This document shows, in pieces, positions 32,262 to 41,054 of a stretch of DNA of 64,000 bases. Location of the stretch: NCBI GenBank assembly GCA_017399225.1, contig JAFQEB010000122.1:22336-86335 (forward strand), written 5' to 3'. This stretch comes from Clostridia bacterium (GTDB taxonomy: Bacteria > Bacillota_A > Clostridia > Christensenellales > Aristaeellaceae). The position numbers were made by a program, and so were the translations under genes. The notes under the pieces were generated by a model that saw nothing but the letters and a program-made list of their open reading frames with translations, did no database searches and had not been told where the DNA came from. Every line of letters starts with the position of its first letter. The stretch's first letter is position 1.

Positions 32262-33314
32262 TTGAATCAGAGTAAATGGAGCAAGATCATCAGTGGCGTG
32301 GTGATCCTGGTCTCTTTGGGTGTAGTGCTGTATATCGCCTTCTCCAATCAGGAGCTGGCCAACGCATGGGACGTGCTGTTCACGCTGGATCCCCTCTGGC
32401 TGCTGGCGGCGGCGCTGTGCTACGCCGGTTATGTGTATTCGGAGGGTGCGGGCCTGTTTGCATTCCTGCGGATGGAGGGCTACCGGGTCAAGCTGTCCTC
32501 GGCTGCCCATTTCTCCTTTGCAGGCATGTTTTACGCCAACATCACCCCCTCGTCCACCGGCGGCCAGCCCATGCAGATCTACCTCATGGCCCAGCGCAAT
32601 ATCCCGGCGGGGATTGCCACCTCGGCGCTGACGGCCCGGTATTTCTTCAATCAGCTCAGCGTGGTGGCCCTCACCGGCCTGCTGTGGCTGCTGAACCGCG
32701 ACTTTGCCGCCATGCAGCTGGGCCATGTGGCAGGATTGATCATCCTGGGCTGCGCGGTGAATTTCGCCTGCGTACCGATCATCGTGGCCATCATGCTCAA
32801 CCGTAGATGGGTGGAGCGCGTGGCGCTGTGGGGCATCCGCTTCCTGGCAAAGCGCCGCATCTGCAAGCATCCGGAGAAGTGGGAGACGAAGGCGCTGGAG
32901 AGTATCGAGCACTTCCATACCTCGCTGTTCAACCTGGTCCGCCAGCCCCTGCATCTGCTGATCCAGCTGGTTTCCAGCGTGGTGGAGATGTTCTTCCTGA
33001 TGCTGGTGCCGCTGATGGTGTACAAGGCCTTCGGCCTGAGCGGCACGCCGGTGATGCACATCCTCACGGTGGCCTTCATGCTCTTTGTATCCGCCAGCTA
33101 CACGCCCCTGCCCGGCGCATCCGGTGCGCAGGAGGGCGGCTTCCTGGTGTATTTCAAGGGGATCTTTACCGACAGCACGCTGCCCCTGGCACTGCTGGTG
33201 TGGCGTTTTATGACCTATTACCTGTGCCTGCTGCTGGGCTGCGCGGATTCGGTGATTACCAGTCTGCGGGGCAAGCGCAAGCCCATCGACCGCGATGAAA
33301 GGATCAGTACATGA
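32262..33314 (+). CDS. Lysylphosphatidylglycerol synthase TM-region/UPF0104 membrane protein
   Basis: A 350-residue polytopic membrane protein with about eight helices. Conserved family segments include ANITPSSTGGQPMQIYLM (the N-x-x-T-P-S-x-x-G-G motif of the LPG_synthase_TM family), ARYFFNQL and SYTPLPGASGAQEGGF. Members include the flippase half of MprF and AglD-like proteins; here there is no cytosolic transferase domain, so lipid flipping or export is inferred. The start is TTG, supported by GGGAG about 10 bases upstream. It overlaps hflX by 4 bp. Confidence 0.88.
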   Translation: MNQSKWSKIISGVVILVSLGVVLYIAFSNQELANAWDVLFTLDPLWLLAAALCYAGYVYSEGAGLFAFLRMEGYRVKLSSAAHFSFAGMFYANITPSSTGGQPMQIYLMAQRNIPAGIATSALTARYFFNQLSVVALTGLLWLLNRDFAAMQLGHVAGLIILGCAVNFACVPIIVAIMLNRRWVERVALWGIRFLAKRRICKHPEKWETKALESIEHFHTSLFNLVRQPLHLLIQLVSSVVEMFFLMLVPLMVYKAFGLSGTPVMHILTVAFMLFVSASYTPLPGASGAQEGGFLVYFKGIFTDSTLPLALLVWRFMTYYLCLLLGCADSVITSLRGKRKPIDRDERIST

Positions 33315-35071
33315 AGCAGCAGGTCAATGGCAACCTGACCGGCATCCGGGACAGCATTATCGACGCGCTGGCGTCCCTGTACAATTATGAGGTGGAGGAC
33401 GGCGACTTCCTGCCCCGGGAGCTGATGCAGTTCCTCGCGAAGTTCTCATGCGCCCTGAACCGCGAAATCGCCGTGTACATCACCCGCGACGGCGAGGTGG
33501 TGGACGTCTCCGTAGGCACCGACCGGGACGTCGAACTGCGGGACTACCGCCTGCGCCGCAACGCCCAGCGCCTGAGCTGCGTGCGCTGCGTGCACACCCA
33601 TCCCAACGGCGACGGCCGCCTGAGCGACGTGGATCTCAGCGCCCTGCGCGCCTTCCGCTACGACGCGATGGTCTCCGTGGGCTGCCTCAAGGGCGAGCCG
33701 ACCTTCGTCCAGGCGGCCTTCCTGACGGAGAAGCAGAACATCCTCATGGATGAGCCCGTCCGCTGGTATAAGGTGCCGGACGGGGAGTGGAACCACCAGA
33801 TCGAGGAGAGCGACCGCATCGTCGGCTGGGAGGACGAGCAGAAGAATCCCAACGTGAAGGAGCGCGCCGTCCTCATGGGCATCGAGAGCGAGGAGAGCCT
33901 GCAGGAGCTGGCCCGCCTGGCCGATACCGCCGGCGCGGAGGTCGTGGGCATGTTCCTGCAAAAGCGCGACAAGCCCGATACGGCCCTCTTTATCGGCAAA
34001 GGCCGCGCGGACGAGCTGACCCGCGAGTGCCAGGCCCTGGAAGCTGACGTCTGCATCTTTGACGAGGAGCTTACCGGCATCCAGATGCGCAACCTGGAGG
34101 ACATGCTGCGCGTGAAGGTCGTCGACCGCACGACGCTGATCCTGGATATCTTCGCCCAGCGCGCCTCCAGCGCCGAGGGCAAGCTGCAGGTCGAGCTGGC
34201 CCAGCTGCAGTACCAGTCCACCCGCCTGATCGGCCAGGGTCTGGTGCTGTCCAGGCTTGCAGGCGGCATCGGCACCCGCGGCCCCGGCGAATCCAAGCTG
34301 GAGATGAGCCGCCGCCGCATCCGCGAGCGCATGACCGAGCTGCGCCGCCGTCTGGAGACGGTGGAAAAGCAGCGTGAGCTGCGCCGCAAGAACCGCGAAA
34401 AGAACGAGATCCCCGTGGTGGCCCTGGTGGGCTACACCAACGCGGGCAAGTCCACGCTGCTTAACAAGATGACCGGCAGCGACGTGTACGTGCAGGATCA
34501 GCTCTTCGCGACCCTGGACGCGGTCTCCCGCCGCATTGAAACGGCGGAGCACACGCCCTTCCTGCTGGTGGACACCGTCGGCTTCATCCGCAAGCTGCCC
34601 CACGCGCTGGTCAGCGCCTTCCGTTCTACGCTGGAGGAGGCTGCCCTGGCGGACGTGCTGCTGATCGTCAACGACGGCGCGTCGAGGGAAATGCACAAGC
34701 AGCACGACGCGGTGGAGCAGGTGCTGGAGGAGCTGGGCGCGACGGAGCAGCCCCGCATCGAAGTCATCAACAAGTGTGACCTGGGGTCCGCAGAGCCCTC
34801 CATCCCCGGCGCGGTGATGGTGAGCGCCAAGACCGGTGCGGGCCTCGATGAGCTGCACCGCCGCATCGCCGCCGAGCTCCAAAAAACTTATGCCCCGGTG
34901 ACCTTCGTGCTGCCCTTTGCGCAGTACGGTCTGGTCAGCCAGATCCGCCCCCTGGGCCGCGTGGTCAATGAGGCCTATACCGACGAGGGCGTCGAGCTGA
35001 CCATCGTCATCGGCAACGCCGACCGGGATCGCCTGGTGGCCAAGCACGGCAAGGGGATCATTAAGCAGTAA
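33311..35071 (+). CDS. hflX: HflX GTPase with N-terminal JAMM/RadC-like extension
   Basis: A 586-residue HflX, a ribosome-splitting stress GTPase. Residues about 180-360 form the HflX N-terminal subdomain (GKGRADEL, RTTLILDIFAQRA, and the GGIGTRGPGESKLE loop). The G domain has GYTNAGKST (about 373-381), the DTVGFI switch and NKCD. The unusual part is residues 1-175: Glu52, His95-x-His97-Pro and Ser105-x-x-Asp108 fit the full JAMM signature E-x(n)-H-x-H-x10-D, as in RadC and MPN+ metalloproteases. Whether it binds zinc is untested. E. coli and B. subtilis HflX are about 420 residues and lack this part. A terminator follows. Confidence 0.93.
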   Translation: MKQQVNGNLTGIRDSIIDALASLYNYEVEDGDFLPRELMQFLAKFSCALNREIAVYITRDGEVVDVSVGTDRDVELRDYRLRRNAQRLSCVRCVHTHPNGDGRLSDVDLSALRAFRYDAMVSVGCLKGEPTFVQAAFLTEKQNILMDEPVRWYKVPDGEWNHQIEESDRIVGWEDEQKNPNVKERAVLMGIESEESLQELARLADTAGAEVVGMFLQKRDKPDTALFIGKGRADELTRECQALEADVCIFDEELTGIQMRNLEDMLRVKVVDRTTLILDIFAQRASSAEGKLQVELAQLQYQSTRLIGQGLVLSRLAGGIGTRGPGESKLEMSRRRIRERMTELRRRLETVEKQRELRRKNREKNEIPVVALVGYTNAGKSTLLNKMTGSDVYVQDQLFATLDAVSRRIETAEHTPFLLVDTVGFIRKLPHALVSAFRSTLEEAALADVLLIVNDGASREMHKQHDAVEQVLEELGATEQPRIEVINKCDLGSAEPSIPGAVMVSAKTGAGLDELHRRIAAELQKTYAPVTFVLPFAQYGLVSQIRPLGRVVNEAYTDEGVELTIVIGNADRDRLVAKHGKGIIKQ

Positions 35072-35078
35072 TCAAAAA

Positions 35079-35109
35079 AGCAGCAGGGCTTTGCGGCTCT
35101 GCTGCTTTT
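35079..35109. terminator. Bidirectional terminator between hflX and a GNAT gene
   Basis: AGCAGCAG pairs with CTGCTGCT around a GGCTTTGCGGCT loop, with A6 on the left and TTTT on the right, so it can serve both convergent genes. Confidence 0.85.
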
Positions 35110-35112
35110 GCG

Positions 35113-35601
35113 TTACATGGGAAGTCGTGCGGTGACTGCACCGTCCTCGTCCGTTCCGACGGGCGTAAAGCCGGCGTCGGTAAAGAGGTGAGCGGATGCG
35201 GCGTTCTCCGGGTGCCACTGGACATAGATGTGACCCGCCTCGCCGCAGGGGCGCGTACGGATGTAATCCAGCAGCGCCGCAACGGCGGCACGCCCATAGC
35301 CCTTGTGCTGATGGCGATAATCGATCATCAGCCGGTAGATTTCGTATGCCGGCAGGCTGTCATGGTCGCATTCCTGTTCGTAGGTAAGAAGGACGAAACC
35401 GACCATCGTCCCGCTTTCATACAGGCAAAAGGGGAGGCAACGGTAGTATGCCAACGCGTCCTCCGGGCAGGCGTCGGAATGGGCGTAGGCCTCGGCCAGA
35501 CTGAAAATATTGGGGTTGACGTAACCGCGCTGTTCCGGCGCGACTTCCAGCGCGATGCAATCAAGCCAGTTGTTGTGGCAGATGGGGCGGAGTTCGATCA
35601 T
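35113..35601 (-). CDS. GNAT N-acetyltransferase (polyamine/diamine type)
   Basis: A 162-residue GNAT. The opening MIELRPICHNNWLDCIAL and VAPEQRGYVNPNIFSLAEA resemble the BltD/PaiA spermine-spermidine acetyltransferases. The acetyl-CoA loop is DYRHQHKGYGRAAVAAL (about residues 97-113). ATG at 35601 overlaps the upstream stop by 4 bp and follows GAGGGG, which decides the start over one eight codons upstream. It is the last gene of a three-gene operon with another GNAT and a nucleoside hydrolase. Confidence 0.9.
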   Translation of the reverse strand: MIELRPICHNNWLDCIALEVAPEQRGYVNPNIFSLAEAYAHSDACPEDALAYYRCLPFCLYESGTMVGFVLLTYEQECDHDSLPAYEIYRLMIDYRHQHKGYGRAAVAALLDYIRTRPCGEAGHIYVQWHPENAASAHLFTDAGFTPVGTDEDGAVTARLPM

Positions 35602-36137
35602 CTGACGATCCCCTCGCTGTTCCACTTCACTACGGTCCGGTACCCCAGCCTGGCGTACCAGTGCCCCACGGCGGTATAGTGGATCCAGCTCAGGTCGTAG
35701 CCCTCCTCCTTGAAGATGGCGGTGGCCAGCTGGATCATGCGCAGACCGATGCCCTGCTTGCGGTAGGCGGGGATGGTGCCCACGCAGCCCGGCGCGCCGA
35801 TTTTGAGCCCCTGGTATTCGCCGAAGTCATCCAGCAGGCAGAAGCTGACTACCTTCTCGCCGTCAAAGGCGCAAAACACGCGGTCTCCGGGGTTGTAGAA
35901 GGGCACCCAGCTGTCGTCCACCTCGGCGACGGCGGCCTTCAGGGTGGCAAAATCCCCGGCAAAAAGGCCGTAGGTGATGTGCTCCGGCACGGGGATGTCC
36001 AGCGCCTGGGGGTCGTAATCGGCCAAAGCCAGCACCTGCTCATCGAAGATGTGCTCCGGCGGCAGGGAACGGATGTGGGGCTGGTTGAAAAAGTCAGGCT
36101 GAATGTGGGTGAAAACGTCGGCGTAGTTGAGGTTCAT
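35598..36137 (-). CDS. GNAT N-acetyltransferase
   Basis: A 179-residue GNAT-family protein. The central strand FCAFDGEKVVSFCLLDDFG and the acetyl-CoA loop GTIPAYRKQGIGLRMIQLA (about residues 119-137) are clear; the end HWYARLGYRTVVKW is typical. Of two ATGs two codons apart, 36137 is chosen because AAGGAG lies 7 bases before it and only about 1 base before the other. It begins 3 bases after the stop of the nucleoside hydrolase gene. Substrate unknown. Confidence 0.9.
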   Translation of the reverse strand: MNLNYADVFTHIQPDFFNQPHIRSLPPEHIFDEQVLALADYDPQALDIPVPEHITYGLFAGDFATLKAAVAEVDDSWVPFYNPGDRVFCAFDGEKVVSFCLLDDFGEYQGLKIGAPGCVGTIPAYRKQGIGLRMIQLATAIFKEEGYDLSWIHYTAVGHWYARLGYRTVVKWNSEGIVR

Positions 36138-36139
36138 GC

Positions 36140-37027
36140 TCATTCTCCTTTTGCAAAGTTGATTGCCAGCTTGTCGAAGAGATCCTCCAGCACAAAATGA
36201 CTGTTGATGGTGTGGTAGATGCGGATCTTCCTTTCCGGCAGCTCGCGGACGTAGTTCGTGTCGGCGTCGATGAGCCAGGCGCTTTCCCACCAGGAACGGC
36301 CCGCGCAGTCGTCGATCACCACGGCCACGCTGGGGTTGTCGCCCAAAGACCAGCTTTCGCCGGCGGTCCAGCCCGCATGGGGGCCGTTGTTGTACTCGTC
36401 CATCTGGCGCAGCAGGTACGCGCCCACCTCCCCGCAGGGCGCAACGCGCCTTTGCAGCGTGGCGAGGCTCACGCGGATGTGGGCGTAGCCGCTGGCGGGA
36501 ATCTGCCAGAGGGGGACGCTGGTCTTCTCCAGGATGCAGTTGATGGCGTCGGGATCATTGCCCCAGTTGAACTCGCGGAAATCGGTGTGATGCTCCCGAT
36601 AGCCCCGTCCGCCGATGGTGACGATGGTCATCCGCGCGGCGATGTCCGGTGCAGCGGCAAGGGCGGCGGCAGCGGTGCTCACAGCACCCATGCACAACAC
36701 GAAGAGCTTGCGCGGATCATCTTTGCGGGCCTCGTCGATGATGCGCTGCGCGCCTTCGCTGATTTCTCCGGCAACCTTCGGCCAGACCTGTCCGCACAGC
36801 ACGGGTACGTCCGATTTCATCAGCCCCAGCAGCTTCTGTGCAGCGGCAAAGGAGCGCTCCATGGAGCCCTCGCACATGAAATGCTCGGCGACAACGGCCC
36901 TCACGTCCAGCTTGGGCGACAGCAGCGCATGGGCGATGGCGAAGGGATCGTCTGCCTCGCAGGCCGCGTCTGTGGACACGATGACGCGCACACGCTTGGC
37001 TTCGGGGACGGTGAACTGGTACTTCAT
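36140..37027 (-). CDS. Nucleoside hydrolase-like protein
   Basis: A 295-residue protein of the inosine-uridine nucleoside hydrolase superfamily. The N-terminal metal motif appears as VSTDAACEADDPFAIAHAL, a variant of the usual DTDxGxDDA in which the first Asp positions are partly replaced; a second site is FNWGNDPDAINCIL. The region AHALLSPKLDVRAVVAEHF is typical. The variant motif is like that of the DUF1593/cellulose-binding nucleoside-hydrolase branch, so the substrate may be a sugar glycoside rather than a nucleoside. It leads the operon with two GNATs. Confidence 0.8.
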   Translation of the reverse strand: MKYQFTVPEAKRVRVIVSTDAACEADDPFAIAHALLSPKLDVRAVVAEHFMCEGSMERSFAAAQKLLGLMKSDVPVLCGQVWPKVAGEISEGAQRIIDEARKDDPRKLFVLCMGAVSTAAAALAAAPDIAARMTIVTIGGRGYREHHTDFREFNWGNDPDAINCILEKTSVPLWQIPASGYAHIRVSLATLQRRVAPCGEVGAYLLRQMDEYNNGPHAGWTAGESWSLGDNPSVAVVIDDCAGRSWWESAWLIDADTNYVRELPERKIRIYHTINSHFVLEDLFDKLAINFAKGE

Positions 37028-37048
37028 GGGAGAAGCCTCCTACAGCAA

Positions 37049-37071
37049 CTCCCCGACGAAACCGCCGGGGA
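37049..37071 (-). terminator. Hairpin between two minus-strand genes
   Basis: CTCCCCG pairs with CGGGGAG around ACGAAACCGC. The T-tract on the minus strand is weak (GTTGCTG), so this is a tentative terminator for the gene at 37108-37884. Confidence 0.45.
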
Positions 37072-37107
37072 GAAATGGGTTATCAGGTTGAAAGGGGACG
37101 AAGGCCC

Positions 37108-37884
37108 TCACTCCATTGCCGCAGAATCCGGCTCGGGGGTCGGGGTGGCGAAGAGCTCCAGGTGGGTGTAGTTGTCCTGGGCGAGGTACACGCCCTCCCC
37201 AGCCTCCGGTGCGGGGGTGGTGACGGCCAGCATAATGGGGGCGTCCACGCTGCCGGGGCGGGCGAAGACCAGCGTCAGCTGTATCCAGCTGTACTCATTG
37301 TCCCGGAACTGGTTGGGGAAGTAGGCGAAATAGGCCCGGGGCTGGCTGCTTTGCAGGGTAGAGGCCTGCTCGTCAAAGCCGTTGGCAGGGGCGGCGCAGA
37401 TGCTGTTTGCATAAAGCTCGGTGATCTCCATCGCCAGCTCCATGCTCATGGCGGTGGGGCTGGCTGCATGGATGCAGGCCGCAGCAACGGCGGCGAAATG
37501 CTTCACTTCCTCCCTCTGGAGCTGAGGGGCGGGGATGCCGGTGCTGTCGGGGCTGTAGTGCACCTTTACCGGCATCCGCAGCTGCATGGTGTGGAGGCCT
37601 TCACCGGTCATGGTGAAGTACATCTCTGCCGGCATGGTAAAATCGGCAAAGGGATCATCCGGCATCTCCACGCCGTTCATGCCCAGGCTGGCGAAGGTGG
37701 AGTACATTTCGTACCGCATGTCGATCACGCCGGCATTCTGCTCGGCCAGGGCGGCATTGGCGGCGGCGACAAAGTCCATCAGCTGCGTCTGTCCGGCGGT
37801 AGGGGAGGCGGGCCATTCGATCTCCGCCGCGGCAGCGCAGGTCATCATCAGGAACAGGAGCAGCAGGGCTGCAAGCTTTTTCAT
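37108..37884 (-). CDS. Secreted protein of unknown function
   Basis: A 258-residue protein with a signal peptide (residues 1-20, CAAAA-EI). The mature part alternates helices and strands; no family motif was recognised. A Thr/Pro-rich tail (FATPTPEPDSAAME) closes the protein, a style shared with other exported proteins in this window. It lies 12 bp downstream of the cytidylate-kinase-like gene and is probably co-transcribed with it. Confidence 0.7.
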   Translation of the reverse strand: MKKLAALLLLFLMMTCAAAAEIEWPASPTAGQTQLMDFVAAANAALAEQNAGVIDMRYEMYSTFASLGMNGVEMPDDPFADFTMPAEMYFTMTGEGLHTMQLRMPVKVHYSPDSTGIPAPQLQREEVKHFAAVAAACIHAASPTAMSMELAMEITELYANSICAAPANGFDEQASTLQSSQPRAYFAYFPNQFRDNEYSWIQLTLVFARPGSVDAPIMLAVTTPAPEAGEGVYLAQDNYTHLELFATPTPEPDSAAME

Positions 37885-37896
37885 GGATGGTTCTCC

Positions 37897-38526
37897 TTAT
37901 TTGGCGGCCTCGCGCAGCTCCAGGAACTTTGCGATCAGCTCCACCGCGCCTTCGACGCCCAGCACGCCGGTATCGACCACCAGGTCATAGTTGTCCACAT
38001 CGCCCCAGGTGGCGGTGGCGTAGTAATTGTAGTAGGAGGCGCGCTGCTTGTCAGCCTTGCGGATGCGCTCCTCGGCCTTGTCCTCCTCCACGCCGTAGTA
38101 CTTGACCGCGCGGGCGACCTTGCTGGGCATATCCGCCTTGACAAAGACGCTCACGGCATCAGGATCCTGCCGCAGCACATAATCGGCGCAGCGGCCGACG
38201 ATCACGCAGGAGCCCTCCTCCGCCAGCTTGCGGATGGCGTCGAACTGCGCCAGGAAGATGCGGTGATTCAGCGGCATATCCATATAGAAATTACCGCTGC
38301 CAACATGGTGCTGCATACCCGTCACCAGGCTGAAGAGCAGCGAGCGGGTGGGCTTTTCGTCATGATCCTCCAGGATCTCCTCGCAGATGCCGCTCTGCTT
38401 GGCGGCCTCGGACAGCAGCTCCTTGTCATAGAAGGGGACGCCCAGCTTTTCTGCCAGCAGACGGCCCACATAACGGCCGCCGGAGCCAAACTGTCTGCCG
38501 ATGGTGATGATACACTTCTTTGCCAT
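37897..38526 (-). CDS. Cytidylate kinase-like family protein
   Basis: A 209-residue P-loop protein of the AAA_26/Cytidylate_kin2 group. The nucleotide loop is GRQFGSGGRYVGRLLAEKL (residues 10-28). Further family marks are PFYDKELLSEAAKQSGI, CVIVGRCADYVL and the YYATATWGDVDNYDLVVDTG region. Such proteins are common in gut Firmicutes; kinase activity on CMP is presumed, not proven, and the true cmk is usually a separate gene. AGGAGG precedes the ATG. A sigma-A promoter lies upstream. Confidence 0.9.
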   Translation of the reverse strand: MAKKCIITIGRQFGSGGRYVGRLLAEKLGVPFYDKELLSEAAKQSGICEEILEDHDEKPTRSLLFSLVTGMQHHVGSGNFYMDMPLNHRIFLAQFDAIRKLAEEGSCVIVGRCADYVLRQDPDAVSVFVKADMPSKVARAVKYYGVEEDKAEERIRKADKQRASYYNYYATATWGDVDNYDLVVDTGVLGVEGAVELIAKFLELREAAK

Positions 38527-38582
38527 AAAACGAACCTCCTTATATATGGATCGGTAAGCTTACACATGTTCTCTGTGTTTTC

Positions 38583-38611
38583 AGTATACCACAGATTCCT
38601 GCGGACGGCAA
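38583..38611 (-). promoter_or_regulatory. Sigma-A promoter for the cytidylate-kinase-like gene
   Basis: On the minus strand TTGCCG (38606-38611) and TATACT (38583-38588) with a 17-bp spacer. Confidence 0.7.
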
Positions 38612-38711
38612 TGCTTTTCTTGTCGGCAGCTTCCGGCGCGGGTTCTCCTGCCCAAACCGCAAAAAAACCGGAGAGTTACCGTAATTGGTTGAAATTTCGA
38701 CGGGGATGCCA

Positions 38712-38740
38712 TTGACAATGGGGGCGCATTTTGTTACAAT
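38712..38740 (+). promoter_or_regulatory. guaB promoter
   Basis: TTGACA (38712-38717), 17-bp spacer, TACAAT (38735-38740). The leader of about 45 nt shows no PurR box or riboswitch that I can recognise. Confidence 0.82.
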
Positions 38741-38775
38741 TCATTTTAACCATAAAACATTCATGTGATTGGTGA

Positions 38776-40248
<1,473 letters not shown>

Positions 40249-40256
40249 TCAATATG

Positions 40257-40285
40257 CCTCCGGCTCAGATGGGCCGGAGGTTTTT
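40257..40285 (+). terminator. guaB terminator
   Basis: CCTCCGGC pairs with GCCGGAGG around TCAGATGG, followed by TTTTT. The next promoter begins two bases later. Confidence 0.88.
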
Positions 40286-40286
40286 C

Positions 40287-40315
40287 TTGTGCAGCGGCTG
40301 TGGATATGTTATGAT
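40287..40315 (+). promoter_or_regulatory. Probable promoter for the DUF4304 gene
   Basis: TTGTGC (40287-40292), 17-bp spacer, TATGAT (40310-40315). It abuts the guaB terminator. It also argues against an ATG start at 40311, which lies within the -10. Confidence 0.65.
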
Positions 40316-40334
40316 GAAAGCGGAGGTGAAGCAC

Positions 40335-41009
40335 GTGACGGAGGAGATGCGCAAGCAGCGCCTGGCGGAGGCTACGAAGGCGCTGGACGAGGTGCAGCAG
40401 GCGATGTACGAGGCGCTCAGGCCGATGGGCTTCCGCAAGCATGGTCGGGTATTCCACCGCTTTGTGGATGGGGACGTTTCACAGGTGATCGAGCTCCAGC
40501 GCGGCCAGGCGTACCGGGAGGAGACGCACCTGTTCTGGGTCAGCGTGGGTATCCGCGTGCCGGAATGCCAGCTGCGCACCTTTGCGCCAGTGGCGGACGG
40601 GAAGCGCTTCTATCACGAATGGCAGTGCAACCTGCGCTGGACGGTAGGGGAGCGAAGCAAGAAGCAGAATGGCTCCTACAACCTGCGCAAGCCTGTGGAG
40701 CCGATCATTGCGGACATCCTCGCACGGCTGACGAGCTCCGTGCTGCCCATGTTCGATGTGCTCAGCAGCCGCGATGCAATTCTGGCAAAGCGCATGGATT
40801 ACCCGCAGCTATGGCCAATGCATCATCTGCTGGACAGCGCGCTGATCGCAGGCCGCCGGGGCGACATTGCCCGCGCGACGGAGCTGCTGCTGGCCCACGG
40901 CTGTGAGGCGGAGGGGGCGGATTTCGCTGCCCGCTATCCCGATGCAAAGGCGGAACCTGAAGCCTGCCTGACGGCGCTGACGGCGCGGTTCAGCATCAGC
41001 CTGGAATAA
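40335..41009 (+). CDS. DUF4304 domain protein
   Basis: A 224-residue cytoplasmic protein. The DUF4304 signature spans residues about 20-90: LRPMGFRKHGRVFHRFVDGDVSQVIELQRGQ, then an LFWVSVGIRVPE strand. GTG at 40335 is chosen because GGAGGTG lies 7 bases upstream and the promoter -10 overlaps the alternative ATG. The C-terminal third is helical. DUF4304 proteins are often encoded near toxin-immunity loci, but nothing here supports that. Function unknown. Confidence 0.8.
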   Translation: MTEEMRKQRLAEATKALDEVQQAMYEALRPMGFRKHGRVFHRFVDGDVSQVIELQRGQAYREETHLFWVSVGIRVPECQLRTFAPVADGKRFYHEWQCNLRWTVGERSKKQNGSYNLRKPVEPIIADILARLTSSVLPMFDVLSSRDAILAKRMDYPQLWPMHHLLDSALIAGRRGDIARATELLLAHGCEAEGADFAARYPDAKAEPEACLTALTARFSISLE

Positions 41010-41013
41010 AGCG

Positions 41014-41050
41014 AACCCCGGGGGCGTGCGGCATGGCAGCCTCCGGGGTT
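41014..41050. terminator. Terminator between convergent genes
   Basis: AACCCCGG pairs with CCGGGGTT, with an extended inner stem (GGC/GCC). T residues are few on the right (TTTC), but the position between convergent stops supports the call. Confidence 0.65.
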
Positions 41051-41054
41051 TCAT

